From NCBI GenBank assembly GCA_026708005.1, contig JAPOVR010000044.1, positions 1 to 38,483 of the forward strand: a DNA stretch of 38,483 bases, in the 5' to 3' direction. The notes beneath the pieces were generated by a model. That model was given only the letters and a program-made list of their open reading frames with translations, did no database searches and was not told the DNA's origin. The translations under genes were made by a program, and so were the position numbers. Positions within the stretch are counted from its first letter, which is position 1; every line of letters begins with the position of its first letter. Source of the stretch: Actinomycetes bacterium. Lineage in GTDB: Bacteria > Actinomycetota > Thermoleophilia > Gaiellales > Gaiellaceae. This document shows positions 1 to 8,866 of this stretch, one piece after another.

Positions 1-127
1 CATGAGCCGCCGCGGCGCCCCCGACAGCGCGATCATGCGACAAGGCCGCTGGGCAGGCCCCGGCATGGTCGCCCGCTACACCCGCCACGAAAAAGCCGCC
101 GCAGCGCTCCCCTACCTAGACGGATAG
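1..127 (+). CDS. Tyrosine recombinase, C-terminal end (partial)
   Basis: The reading frame enters from the left edge and stops at the TAG ending at 127. It holds only the last ~40 residues of a phage-integrase-type tyrosine recombinase. The visible part reads GAPDSAIMRQGRW, then GPGMVARYTRHEKAA. This matches the end of the catalytic domain: a GRW motif, where W occupies the position of the second active-site His, and the nucleophilic Tyr in ARYTRH. The same layout ends the two complete recombinases at 18229-19548 and 30343-31323. The catalytic Arg, Lys and HxxR lie outside the window, so whether the gene is intact cannot be judged. It converges with a weak ORF on the other strand. Confidence 0.8.
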   Translation, partial: MSRRGAPDSAIMRQGRWAGPGMVARYTRHEKAAAALPYLDG

Positions 128-358
128 GCCTCGCTCGAGCGTCGGCGTAGGTTTTCCCAACAGCGCAAGGTCGAGCAGCAGGCCGAGAAGCTCGGGTGGC
201 TTAGGTCTCTCACGGCCGGAAGCGAGAGCCTCGCCAGTGAGGCTGATCAGCTCCGGCCGAGCTGTTCGAGAGTCGGGCTCGGCCGCGTTTGTCCGAGCGG
301 TATGACCGCGCAATGTCGGCCCGGCCGCCGCAGCCAGAGTTTCGGTCACCGGGTTCAA
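116..358 (-). CDS. Possible small hypothetical protein
   Basis: An 80-codon frame opens with TTG at 358 (alternative GTG at 349) and overlaps the end of the recombinase by 12 bp in convergent orientation. I do not recognise a family. The C-terminal half (LISLTGEALASGRE, then ELLGLLLDLALLG) is leucine-rich and looks more protein-like than random antisense. There is no clear Shine-Dalgarno sequence, and the start lies inside a perfect 12-bp inverted repeat (346-377). It may be non-coding. Confidence 0.22.
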   Translation of the reverse strand: MNPVTETLAAAAGPTLRGHTARTNAAEPDSRTARPELISLTGEALASGRERPKPPELLGLLLDLALLGKPTPTLERGLSV

Positions 359-377
359 CCGGTAGTGAACCCGGTGA
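346..377. repeat. Perfect 12-bp inverted repeat
   Basis: TCACCGGGTTCA at 346-357 is the exact reverse complement of TGAACCCGGTGA at 366-377, with an 8-nt centre. There is no T tract, so it could be an operator, a recombination site or a terminator-like hairpin behind the recombinase. Confidence 0.6.
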
Positions 378-475
378 TTTCTGGTCTGTCCCCGTTCGCG
401 CGGCTTATCGGGTAGTCGAAGTGTCGGCTACGACTGGCACAGACAGCTAAGCCGCGCCTCGTTTGAGGATTGTGG

Positions 476-919
476 TTAGGCCGCCTTCTTCTGGGCTTTC
501 CGAACCTGCCCGGAGCGGACTCCGAGCAGCTCAACAGCATCATGGGTGTTGCGCCACGGATTCGACATCACCGGACCTCCGTCGAGCGGCATCACCGCAA
601 CGATCGTGTCATCGACCTCGGCGACGAGCGCATTGCCCGCTGGCGCTCTTCGCTCATCCAGCTCAGCCAGCGTGGCAATCCGTGGAGCATCGTTCTGATC
701 TGCTGGACGGATCGTGACCCGTGGCAGCGACGAGACGGCCCCGGTGGCGGTCGCCGCCCGGCCGACAAGCGCTGCCCTAGCCCAGCGGATCAACCGGGCC
801 CCCCGCGGGCTGTGACGGTCAGGGCGGTCAAGGCGCGGCCCCGTGAGGCGACCGATCTCCTCCAGCTCCCGCTCAAGCTCCTGCTGGCGCGCATGCGCGC
901 GCACATCGGCGTACTGCAT
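476..919 (-). CDS. Small GNAT-N-terminus-like hypothetical protein
   Basis: The protein has 147 residues. I chose ATG at 919 because a GAGGGGG Shine-Dalgarno lies about 9 nt upstream; the frame stays open further 5' but has no better start. The N-terminal ~35 residues are charged and helical (ELERELEEIGRL). The C-terminal half contains VTIRPADQNDAPRIATLAEL followed by NALVAEVDDTIVAVMPLDGG. This resembles the first strands and helix of GNAT acetyltransferases, a short form that is common in Actinomycetota. The acetyl-CoA loop (Q/RxxGxG/A) is missing, so catalytic activity is unlikely. The basic tail KAQKKAA could bind membrane or nucleic acid. Function unknown. Confidence 0.6.
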   Translation of the reverse strand: MQYADVRAHARQQELERELEEIGRLTGPRLDRPDRHSPRGARLIRWARAALVGRAATATGAVSSLPRVTIRPADQNDAPRIATLAELDERRAPAGNALVAEVDDTIVAVMPLDGGPVMSNPWRNTHDAVELLGVRSGQVRKAQKKAA

Positions 920-1299
920 CGTTTGAACCCCCTCGTGGATCAGGTGATATTTGACGGCAGGCCCGCGCGGATCACGCTCTCCTGGCAGAACTCCAGACGC
1001 GGCGTCTGCACTCCCAGGATAGCCGCCAGGCAGAGCCAGCCGGCGGAGAAAGCGACCGGGCCGTGAACCGCGGTCGGCCGCGCTGGTTAAGAACCAGTGA
1101 GACCCTCGAGAACAGCAGATCATCTGCTGCCTACGCCCAGTTCGGAGAGCCCTCAGCCCGCCACTACCGGCCCGCTGTGATCAGACCTGGGCAGGGGATG
1201 GCCGTAGTCGCGCGGGGCCGCTGGGCCCCGGCTTGGCACGAGCAGCTCGGTCACTCCCTACTCAGCGCCGCCAGGGGTCAGGCTGGCGGCGGACTCGGC
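920..1299. other. Gene-free stretch between the GNAT-like gene and glnA
   Basis: About 380 bp hold the Shine-Dalgarno and presumed promoter of the upstream minus-strand gene and the 3' flank of glnA. I see no convincing ORF, RNA gene or strong terminator here. Confidence 0.5.
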
Positions 1300-2718
1300 C
1301 TAGATGTGGAAGTAGTGAACGAACTCTGCCGGAACAGGATGGAGGAAGACGTCCCGGGCTTCTTGCTCCTTCAGAGAGATGTAGTGGTCGATCACGTCCT
1401 GTGTGAAAACACTGCCATGGAGCAGGTAGTCGTGATCGTTTCCGAGCGCTTCTACCGCCTCTTCCATTGACGTTGGGACAGCACTGAGACGGGCTGCTTC
1501 CTCGGGGGGCAGATCGTAGATGTTCTCATCGACTGGGTCGCCGGGATCGATCTTCTTCCGGATACCGTCGAGTCCCGCCATCAGCATCGCGGAAAGAGCG
1601 AGGTAGATGTTCGCGGACGGATCGGGCGGCCGGAACTCGACGCGCTTACTGGCCGGCGTCACCTCATAGGTGGGGATACGAACGGCGGCGGACCGGTTGC
1701 GCTGCGAGTACTCGAGAAAGATCGGGGACTCGAAGCCGGGAACTAGACGCTTGTAGGAATTCGTTGATGGGGCGCAGAAGGCCAGCAGCGAGGGTCCGTG
1801 GTGGAGCAGGCCCCCGATGTAGTGCCGCGCCGTCTCCGAAAGCTTGGCGTAGCCGTTTTCGTCGTAGAAGAGCGGCTTACCGTCGAGGAAGAGCGACTGA
1901 TGCACGTGCATCCCGGTCCCGTTTTCATCGAAAACGGGCTTGGGCATGAACGTCGCGAACTTCCCGTGGCCGTTCGCGACATTACGAACGATGTGCTTGT
2001 ACCACTGAGACTCATCCGCCTTGACGCGCAGTGTGTTGAACTTCGTTGCGAGCTCGCCCTGGCCGCCAGACGCCACCTCGTGATGGTGGGTCTCGACCTT
2101 GACCCCTACCTGCTCCAGCTTCTCCGCGATTTCCCAGCGCATGTCAGAGAGCTTGTCGAAGGGGGCAACCGGGGTATAGCCCTGGTTTCGAGGGATCAGG
2201 TAGCCGGTGGCCTCACTGTCCCCATCACGGTCCGAACCCCAGGCGGCCTCGCTGGCGCTAACGGAATGGGACGACGAGTTAGTCGCAAGGCTGAACTCGA
2301 CGCTATCGAAGATGAAGAACTCGATCTCAGGGCCGAAGAACGCCTTGTCGGCGATCCCGGAATCAGCAAGGTACTTCTCGGCCTTGGTCGCCACATAGCG
2401 CGGATCGCGCAGGTAGCGCTCTCCTGTCATCGGATCGTGGACGTTGCAGATCAGCTTGAGTGTTGGCTCCGACTCCGTCGGATCGATCTGGGCCGTATCG
2501 AGATCCGGACGCAAAAGCATGTCGGATTCTTCGACCGACTGGAATCCGCGCAGGCTCGAGCCGTCGAATCCTTGGCCGCGCTCGACGACACTCTTGTCTA
2601 GCCTGGTAGCGGGAATCGAGAGATGGTGCCAACGACCAACCAGGTCGGTGACGATCAGGTCCACGCGTCGAATGTTGTTGTCCTTAATGACCTTCTGGAT
2701 ATCGGCAAGCGTCGCCAT
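1300..2718 (-). CDS. glnA: Glutamine synthetase, type I
   Basis: This 472-residue protein is a full-length GSI (usual length ~470). It condenses ammonium and glutamate to glutamine with ATP, as a cytoplasmic dodecamer. Visible landmarks are GFDGSS in the N-terminal beta-grasp, PEIEFFIF with the metal-binding Glu, GHGKFATFMPKP, the NGTGMHVHQS loop, APSTNSYKRLVPG, the RNRSAAVRIP arginine motif and EFRPPDPSANIYLALSA. Tyr401 sits in ENIYDLPPEE, the adenylylation site of the GSI-beta type, so covalent regulation is possible. ATG at 2718 is preceded by GATGAGGTG about 9 nt upstream; a TTG one codon earlier is less well placed. The gene stands alone, with no PII or adenylyltransferase gene beside it. 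It makes a functional pair with the ammonium transporter at 24966-26426. Confidence 0.97.
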   Translation of the reverse strand: MATLADIQKVIKDNNIRRVDLIVTDLVGRWHHLSIPATRLDKSVVERGQGFDGSSLRGFQSVEESDMLLRPDLDTAQIDPTESEPTLKLICNVHDPMTGERYLRDPRYVATKAEKYLADSGIADKAFFGPEIEFFIFDSVEFSLATNSSSHSVSASEAAWGSDRDGDSEATGYLIPRNQGYTPVAPFDKLSDMRWEIAEKLEQVGVKVETHHHEVASGGQGELATKFNTLRVKADESQWYKHIVRNVANGHGKFATFMPKPVFDENGTGMHVHQSLFLDGKPLFYDENGYAKLSETARHYIGGLLHHGPSLLAFCAPSTNSYKRLVPGFESPIFLEYSQRNRSAAVRIPTYEVTPASKRVEFRPPDPSANIYLALSAMLMAGLDGIRKKIDPGDPVDENIYDLPPEEAARLSAVPTSMEEAVEALGNDHDYLLHGSVFTQDVIDHYISLKEQEARDVFLHPVPAEFVHYFHI

Positions 2719-3108
2719 CAATCAGCACCTCATCATCCTCGTAAACTCGGAAACCACCTGTTAGAGACCGCCAAAGCCAGCCTGGGCGCCCATCATACCC
2801 ACCCTGGCTTTCGGTCCCCCTTCGGCGGGACACCAGCAAGTACCTGCTACGCCCCAGCAGCGCAGAGGAACAGAGCCCTGCCTGGCCAAGAGCTGCTCGC
2901 ACTTGTCTACACACCCCAGACGCTCGCTGCGAGCCCGTAAGGTTGTGATACCCGCATGGCCAGTCCGATCCCTGAGAACTACCCGTAGATCTCGGCGACG
3001 GTGCGCGGCAACAGGACACTGAGAGCGATGCTGCCGCGCCGGCGGGCTACCCAAACGGCTCCTAACCATGCCTGCAGCTCGGCGCAACCAGCCGGCGGGA
3101 TAGCCCGC
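2719..3108. other. Divergent intergenic region, glnA and metalloprotease gene
   Basis: About 390 bp separate the two divergent starts. It contains the glnA Shine-Dalgarno. Earlier starts of the rightward gene (GTG 3001, ATG 3028) are possible but would place a poorly conserved segment before the signal peptide. No clear sigma-70 promoter stands out. Confidence 0.4.
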
Positions 3109-4968
3109 GTGTCACCGCGATCTAGGCTGGGGCTTCGTTCCTTCGCAGCGTGGTTGCTGGCGGCGACGGTGGCTGGTTGCGCGCTGGTCGCGGCCGGCGC
3201 CGCAGGCGAAGCGCGGGCTGCCGCGGCTGAGACTGGTTCGGAAGGGAACCAGGCTGAGGGGCGGGTTTTGGCCGCGAATGCGGCCTCGTGGAGCGACCCG
3301 GCAGGAGACGCAGACCCCTTAGCGCCCGATATCACGTCGGTGTCAGTGTTCAACACGGACGGCGGCGTGCTGGTCATCCGTGTTGACCTGCCGGACTCCG
3401 AGCACTTGGTCTTCGGGGAGTCGGTGTCCGTGTGGTTCGACGTCGACCAGAACACCAGGACAGGCAGCGGCGGCGGCGGCGGCGCCGAGTTCCTTGTCTC
3501 GGTCGATGGCTTCACCGGCGTCAGCCTGCAGGAATGGGAGGACGACGCCTGGCTGGATGTTTACTCCTCGGTGAGCGCTTCATGGCGGTTCGGGCCGACA
3601 ATCACGCTTGACCTGTACGAGCTCGGCTCGCCAGGCACATTCAACTTCTGGGTCGGCGCCGGCTGGAAAGGCGCATCCGGCGAGCACTTCGACTTCGCTC
3701 CCGGCGACGGCGGCTGGTGGAGCTACCAGGTCCTGCCCCCGGTGCCTGACCCAGTGGACCCGCCCGACCCCGGCGAGGACGAGGAGGACGAGGAGCTGCT
3801 GTTGCGGCCGCCGACGGGCGGCGAGTTCGGCTACGAGCAGCCGGCGTCGACGTTTGAAGGCGAACTCGTTGTCGTCCACTACGTGACCGAGGGCCCTGAC
3901 GCACCGCCGCTCAACGACGACGACGGAAGCGGCCTCTCCGACTACGTCGAGGAGATCGCCGCCGCAGCCGACAGATCGCTCTTGACGTTCGAGCTGCTCG
4001 GGTTCGAGACCCCGCTCGCGGACACGGCCGGGCCCGACGAGCGCCCGGACATCTACGTGAAGCGCCTGGACGCGCGCATACTCGGGCTCGCAGTCTCCCC
4101 CGGCTACGGGGAAGGCGGCAGCTTCGTGATCGTCGACACACGCCTCGACCCGGCAAGCGTCGAGCTTTCACGGTTCAGCCTTCAGACAACAGTCGCGCAC
4201 GAACTCTTCCACCTCGTCCAGTACGCCTACCTGCCCGACGGTGACATGCCCCGCTGGATCGCCGAGGGAACAGCCAGCGCCGTCGAGCTCTTGACGTTCC
4301 CAGAGATCGACGACATCGGTCTGATCGGCCAGATCGACAGCTGGATCTCAGAGCCCTGGCGCGAACTCCACGACGAAAGCAACGGCTGCGAGCGCTGCTA
4401 CGGCGGCGCGATCTGGTGGCACAACCTGCACCGGGACGACCCCGGGCTGCTGCCGGCCTACTTCGACCGTCTCGCCCGGCTCTCAAAGCGCGGCCAAGAC
4501 TTCGGGATCGGCGCCGCAGCCTTGAGCGCGCTGATCGGACAGAGACAGACGTTCGGCCAGGGATTCGGCTCGCTGTACGAGGCGTTCGTCGAACTCTCGG
4601 CGGAGATCTACCGTGCCGGCCACGGGCCGGGCGCGTACCGGACACTGACCCCGAAGCGAGCTCCGCGCACAACACGCGTGCTGCGCGTCAAAGGCCTCTC
4701 AACCCACTACATCCCTGTCAAGATCCGGCGAGGAACCAAGCGCCTCCAGATCCGCATCTCAACCACCGACGGCCCCGTCCCAGATGTCAGGTTGATCATC
4801 GGCGGGACCGACGGGCGCACAGCCAAACCACGGCTCCGCCAAAACGGCCGGGCGATTGTGTTCACACCCCGGCTGCTCAACAAACGAGACCGGGGTTCCG
4901 TGATGCTGATCATCACCAGCGGACATAGAAACGCCGCTGCCTACAAGATCACCCACTACACCCGCTAG
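3109..4968 (+). CDS. Secreted zinc-metalloprotease-like protein
   Basis: The protein has 619 residues from GTG 3109. I chose this start because it gives a normal signal peptide: a basic n-region (SPRSRLGLR), then a hydrophobic AAWLLAATVAGCALVAAGAA core. Starts at 3001 or 3028 would add up to 36 residues. Residues ~65-210 form a beta-rich domain (WSDPAGDA, then FDVDQNTRTG). An acidic Pro/Asp/Glu linker follows. The catalytic-type domain carries HELFH (His364, Glu365, His368) and a downstream WIAEGTAS with Glu386, a spacing typical of gluzincins. The C-terminal ~110 residues look like a beta-sandwich. No sorting signal is visible. It probably degrades or processes extracellular protein; the substrate is unknown. 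It converges on the FN3/RTX gene, with a hairpin between them. Confidence 0.75.
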   Translation: MSPRSRLGLRSFAAWLLAATVAGCALVAAGAAGEARAAAAETGSEGNQAEGRVLAANAASWSDPAGDADPLAPDITSVSVFNTDGGVLVIRVDLPDSEHLVFGESVSVWFDVDQNTRTGSGGGGGAEFLVSVDGFTGVSLQEWEDDAWLDVYSSVSASWRFGPTITLDLYELGSPGTFNFWVGAGWKGASGEHFDFAPGDGGWWSYQVLPPVPDPVDPPDPGEDEEDEELLLRPPTGGEFGYEQPASTFEGELVVVHYVTEGPDAPPLNDDDGSGLSDYVEEIAAAADRSLLTFELLGFETPLADTAGPDERPDIYVKRLDARILGLAVSPGYGEGGSFVIVDTRLDPASVELSRFSLQTTVAHELFHLVQYAYLPDGDMPRWIAEGTASAVELLTFPEIDDIGLIGQIDSWISEPWRELHDESNGCERCYGGAIWWHNLHRDDPGLLPAYFDRLARLSKRGQDFGIGAAALSALIGQRQTFGQGFGSLYEAFVELSAEIYRAGHGPGAYRTLTPKRAPRTTRVLRVKGLSTHYIPVKIRRGTKRLQIRISTTDGPVPDVRLIIGGTDGRTAKPRLRQNGRAIVFTPRLLNKRDRGSVMLIITSGHRNAAAYKITHYTR

Positions 4969-4993
4969 CCTCAGCGGGCACGACTGCACACGA

Positions 4994-5017
4994 GCGGGGC
5001 CGGGGGACCGGCCCCGC
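4994..5017. terminator. Bidirectional hairpin terminator
   Basis: A perfect 10-bp stem, GCGGGGCCGG with CCGGCCCCGC, closes a GGGA loop between the convergent genes ending at 4968 and 5068. The U tract is poor, as is usual in high-GC genomes. Confidence 0.7.
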
Positions 5018-5067
5018 CCGTGTTCACTTCCTGCCCCCCGCTCAGGGGGTTTGCTGGGCGGAAGGGT

Positions 5068-7887
5068 TTACAGGCGGTTCTCGATCGACCGGCGCTTGTC
5101 GCCGCTACCGATCTTGGCGGTGTCGTTGCCGGGGCCGCCGTAGATCATGTCGGCGCCCCTGTTGCCGTAGATACGGTCGTCGCCGGCGTTGCCGTAGATC
5201 GTGTCGTCGCCCTTGCCGCCACGGATCACGTCGACGCCGCCGCCGCCGCGGATCACGTCGTCGCCGGCGTTGCCGTAGATACGGTCGTTGCCGGCGTTGC
5301 CGTAGATCGTGTCGTCACCGGCGTTGCCGAAGATGACGTCACCGCCAGCGTCACCGTAGATGACGTCGTTGCCGCCGAGGCCGCTGATCACGTCGTTGCC
5401 GCCGAGACCGCAGATCACATCGTCAACCTCGGTGCCAATGAGGTTGTCGTCACCGTCGGTGCCGATGATCGTGCAGCCCCTGGGGTCTGGCGGGGGCTCC
5501 GGCTCCGGCATGACGATCGTCCAGGTGCGGCTGACCGCCGTACCGGCGTTGCCGGCCATGTCGGCCGCCACAGCCCAGAACACGTGCACACCCGCGCCCA
5601 GATCTGTGTAGACCACAACCTGGCCGCACGGCGCGAACGCCGCACCGTCCAGGCTGCACTCAAACAACGCGGCCTCGGACGCGGTCAGGAAGAACGTCAC
5701 CGAAGTGGCGTCCGTCAGATCGTTCGCCGGGCCGCCGTTGATCGTCGTCGACGGGCCCGTCGAGTCCTCGACATACGTCACCGACGTCGCCGAGCAATCC
5801 GACTCCTTGGCGCTGCTGCTGTCCCCGCTGGTCGCGTAGAACGTTGTGGTCGAGTCATCAGCGACCTCGACCATGACCGCGAACGTGCCGTCAATGGCTA
5901 TAGTGCCGGTCGCCATCGGCGTGCCGTCACACGTGGCGGACCCGTAGATCCAGACCGTCGCATCCGCACCGACGTTTACGCCGTTCACGACGGGCTGGTT
6001 GTTGTTGGCAGGACCCTGCGGGGACACGCCGGTGACCACCGGTGTCGGCGCCGGAGCCGGTTCCCCGGCCGTGGCGGTCACGATGTTTGAGGCGCCGTGG
6101 GTACTGTTGGCCCCGGTTGCACGGATCTGGAAGACGTACCGGGCCCTGTCGTCCAGGCCGGTGACCGTGACGCCTGTTGTTGCGGCGTTCCCGAAGCTGC
6201 CGGGGGGGACGGCGGTGGCTGGGTCTACCGTGCCATCTGTCCAGCCGTTAGCGTCGGTCACCGGGTTGCCCGGGGTATCGGTGGCGCCGGCTCCTGCGTT
6301 TTTTTGCCAGGTGACCGTGCCATCGTCGGAGCGGGTTCCGTACCGGTACTGGTAGCCGGTGATGCCAGTGCCGCTACCAGGGAAGTCCCAGAACAGAGCA
6401 ACATCCCTGCCGCTGACTGACGGGACCGCGACCAAGCCCGCCAGCGGGATCCCAACTGTGACCGTCACCTGAGACCCGCGGCCCTGGGCAGTCGCCGGCA
6501 GCGCCCGGATCTGGAAGGTGTAGTCGACGCCGTTGGCAAGGCCGGTGCTGATCTTCCAGCTCACCGTCCTCCAGCTGCTGCCCATCATCGGAGTCCATTC
6601 ACCCCAGCGAGCGAGGGTGGTGCCGCCGGTCGGCCGGTACCGGTACTCGTAGCCTGCGAGACCCGGGTCGCCCGGGCTGGCCCAGGACAGAATCACTTCC
6701 CCGTTCCCCGGAGCCGCCGCCAAGTCCGCGAGCGCGTTCCCGGCCCTCGCTGTTGCCGTGTTCGACACACCATGGCCGCTACCCGCTCGGGCACGCACCT
6801 GGAAGGTGTACTCCTCGCCGATCGCCAGGCCTGTCACGTCAAACGACGTCAGCGACGCGTTATTGGCGGTACCGGGCGGCAACACTGCGCTGACATCGGT
6901 AGCCGATGCTGCAGGTGTAGGTGCTGCCCAGTTCGCTTGCCAGGTCTCGCCGCCGTCGCTGCTGTAGCGGTACTGGTAGCCGCTGATGTTGGTGGAACCC
7001 GGGGATATCCACTCCAGGGTCACTGCGCTCCCGGACGGGGTCGCCGTCAGACCCGTCAGCGGTACACCTGCCACAAACGTGACCGTTGACTCCCGGACCC
7101 GGCCGGTCCCCGTGGCTCGCACCTGGATCTGGTACTCCCTGCCGTTGGTTAAACCCTCCACCGTGGAGCGCGTCGATGTCGGGGTGCCGGCGCCAGGCAG
7201 ACCGGTCCAGGAACCCGGGGCTCCTACCGCGTGGTTCCACTGGTTGGCGGCATCGCCGATCGGGCTCGTAGCGTCGACGGCGTCAGCGATGTCCCACACC
7301 ACAGACGGGTCATCGCGCCACCGCAACCGGTACTCATACCCCGTGACCCCGGAGTCACCCGGATCGTGCCACGACAACACCACCCGCCCGGCGCCGGGGG
7401 CTGCCGAGAAGCCAGCCAACGGGTTCCCCGAAGCAGCCGTCACACCCGACACCGCACCCCTGACAGCGTCGGCGCCCGCAACCGCCCGTACCTCAAACAC
7501 ATACTCGACGCCGTTTGTCAACCCAGATACCTTGACGCTCGTCGTCCCAGCATGGCTTCCCGTAACCATGACCCAGCCATGCTCGGCGCCAATGCCGGCG
7601 GTGCCCGGGCCCCAATCCGAGCCGTCTCTGTTCACCCGGTAGCGGTACTCATACCCTGTAATCGAGGCGTCACCCGGATCCGTCCACGACAACACCACCT
7701 GACCGATCGCCGACTCCGCGGCAAGACCCGCCGGGGCAGCAGGCCCAGAAGTCTGCGCGAATGCCCCCTGGGCCAACCACACCGCAGCCAACACAGCCGC
7801 GACCGCAGCACCCCGCTGAACCCACACACCCAGCCAGACCACCCCAGCCACCCAGTTTCGTCCCTTCTGCTCTGCCACCGCTTTCAA
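5068..7887 (-). CDS. Secreted FN3-repeat protein with RTX calcium-binding C-terminus
   Basis: The protein has 939 residues from TTG 7887. GTG 7851 has a better Shine-Dalgarno (AGAAGGGA) and is a credible alternative; both leave a signal peptide ending near AQGAFA. Five fibronectin type III modules (~48-605) repeat the pattern VxLSWxxPGDxxITGYEYRYR, and four of them open with a PLAGL-type segment. Two Ig-like modules follow (~610-800, with VTGVSPQGPANNN and YVEDSTGP). The C-terminal ~130 residues are glycine/aspartate nonapeptides of the GGxGxDxIY type that form a calcium-binding beta-roll. The family predicts an extracellular adhesin or matrix protein. No HlyB/HlyD genes are near, and a Sec-type leader is present, so Sec export is more likely than type I. 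It is a paralogue of the next gene. Confidence 0.85.
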   Translation of the reverse strand: MKAVAEQKGRNWVAGVVWLGVWVQRGAAVAAVLAAVWLAQGAFAQTSGPAAPAGLAAESAIGQVVLSWTDPGDASITGYEYRYRVNRDGSDWGPGTAGIGAEHGWVMVTGSHAGTTSVKVSGLTNGVEYVFEVRAVAGADAVRGAVSGVTAASGNPLAGFSAAPGAGRVVLSWHDPGDSGVTGYEYRLRWRDDPSVVWDIADAVDATSPIGDAANQWNHAVGAPGSWTGLPGAGTPTSTRSTVEGLTNGREYQIQVRATGTGRVRESTVTFVAGVPLTGLTATPSGSAVTLEWISPGSTNISGYQYRYSSDGGETWQANWAAPTPAASATDVSAVLPPGTANNASLTSFDVTGLAIGEEYTFQVRARAGSGHGVSNTATARAGNALADLAAAPGNGEVILSWASPGDPGLAGYEYRYRPTGGTTLARWGEWTPMMGSSWRTVSWKISTGLANGVDYTFQIRALPATAQGRGSQVTVTVGIPLAGLVAVPSVSGRDVALFWDFPGSGTGITGYQYRYGTRSDDGTVTWQKNAGAGATDTPGNPVTDANGWTDGTVDPATAVPPGSFGNAATTGVTVTGLDDRARYVFQIRATGANSTHGASNIVTATAGEPAPAPTPVVTGVSPQGPANNNQPVVNGVNVGADATVWIYGSATCDGTPMATGTIAIDGTFAVMVEVADDSTTTFYATSGDSSSAKESDCSATSVTYVEDSTGPSTTINGGPANDLTDATSVTFFLTASEAALFECSLDGAAFAPCGQVVVYTDLGAGVHVFWAVAADMAGNAGTAVSRTWTIVMPEPEPPPDPRGCTIIGTDGDDNLIGTEVDDVICGLGGNDVISGLGGNDVIYGDAGGDVIFGNAGDDTIYGNAGNDRIYGNAGDDVIRGGGGVDVIRGGKGDDTIYGNAGDDRIYGNRGADMIYGGPGNDTAKIGSGDKRRSIENRL

Positions 7888-8795
7888 GAATGCCTGGTTT
7901 TAGCCTTTGCGGGGCGGGCTAGGACGGTGGCGTAGCAGGAGTTTCTTGCTCATCCTGAGATAGAACAGGGCTCGATGAGTCCAGCGGCGGGTGCCGGGCG
8001 GACGGTACAGAGTACCCGGCGCAAGACGCGCAAGCAGTATTCGGTCAGGAAGAGGCCGCATCGCCGGGCTGTACCGCCCCGGCGGCTCGACCGGCTGGGA
8101 CAGGTCACAAAGGCCCTGCCAAGACAAGATCGCAATGGCGTCCGGCGCTACCCAGACGCTAGGCGCCTGCTTACCGATGTCCTTGGACTGCCGCGACGGC
8201 ACGGGACAGGAGCTCCCCGACGGTTGTGGCAGCCCTGACGGGGAGACGCCGGCTGCGCTTGAGGCGCCGACGCCACCTGGTCCTGCCCGGCTGAAGCACA
8301 GGCAGCCCAGCCGGGGTCCTGATTCTAGGCACCGCGGAGTTGTTGTCGCAGCGCCGGCCGGAGTGTCTTGCCTGCTGGGTGTGGCGGCCCGGGAAGGGTC
8401 GCTAGCCAGGCGGTCAGCATGACCGCGATGAAGCTCACACGGAGACCAGGAAACTAGAGGAACAGCGATTGGGCAATATCACCTTGGACGGCCTAGCGTC
8501 GCGAGAATTCTGCCCTGTTCTCCGCGGCCAGCGTTAGCAGAGGCCGATCGAGCGCACGAAGAACCCGGTGTTCAAGGCCAGTATTGAAGGTTTGACCGTG
8601 GATACACAGGGTTTTCGAAGCCGCCGCTGATGACCCGGAGGCGGTGCGGACAATGGAGCTGATGGAAGGAATCGTCGTGCTCGCCGGCATCATGGACGCT
8701 ACTGCCGAAGCCAGACTCGCCCAAGAAGCAGGCTAAGGCCTCCGCCGCCTTTCGCCACAGCCCCTCCCAGGAGTCGTCACCTCTGCGAAGGAACG
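7888..8795. other. Gene-poor spacer between the two FN3/RTX paralogues
   Basis: About 900 bp without a confident gene. A minus-strand frame around 7900-8202 (…HRALFYLRMSKKLLLRH…) and a short plus-strand tail ending at 8735 (…MELMEGIVVLAGIMDATAEA…) look somewhat protein-like. I cannot assign either, and both may be fragments of lost genes. Confidence 0.4.
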
Positions 8796-8824
8796 AGAGA
8801 GGGGCCGGTTTCCGGCCCCTCTCT
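8796..8824. terminator. Hairpin terminator
   Basis: A perfect 13-bp stem, AGAGAGGGGCCGG with CCGGCCCCTCTCT, closes a TTT loop. It lies 43 bp beyond the stop of the second FN3/RTX gene (minus strand). The following TGTTCAC and TGCCCCCCGCTCA match the flank of the 4994-5017 hairpin, so the terminators were duplicated with the genes. Confidence 0.75.
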
Positions 8825-8866
8825 GTTCACGTGCCCCCCGCTCAAGGGGACTTGTTGATCGATGGT

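Noticed and set aside
5020-6090. Repetitive Val/Ala/Asp-rich plus-strand frame
   Set aside because: It is the mirror of the RTX codons of the minus-strand gene.
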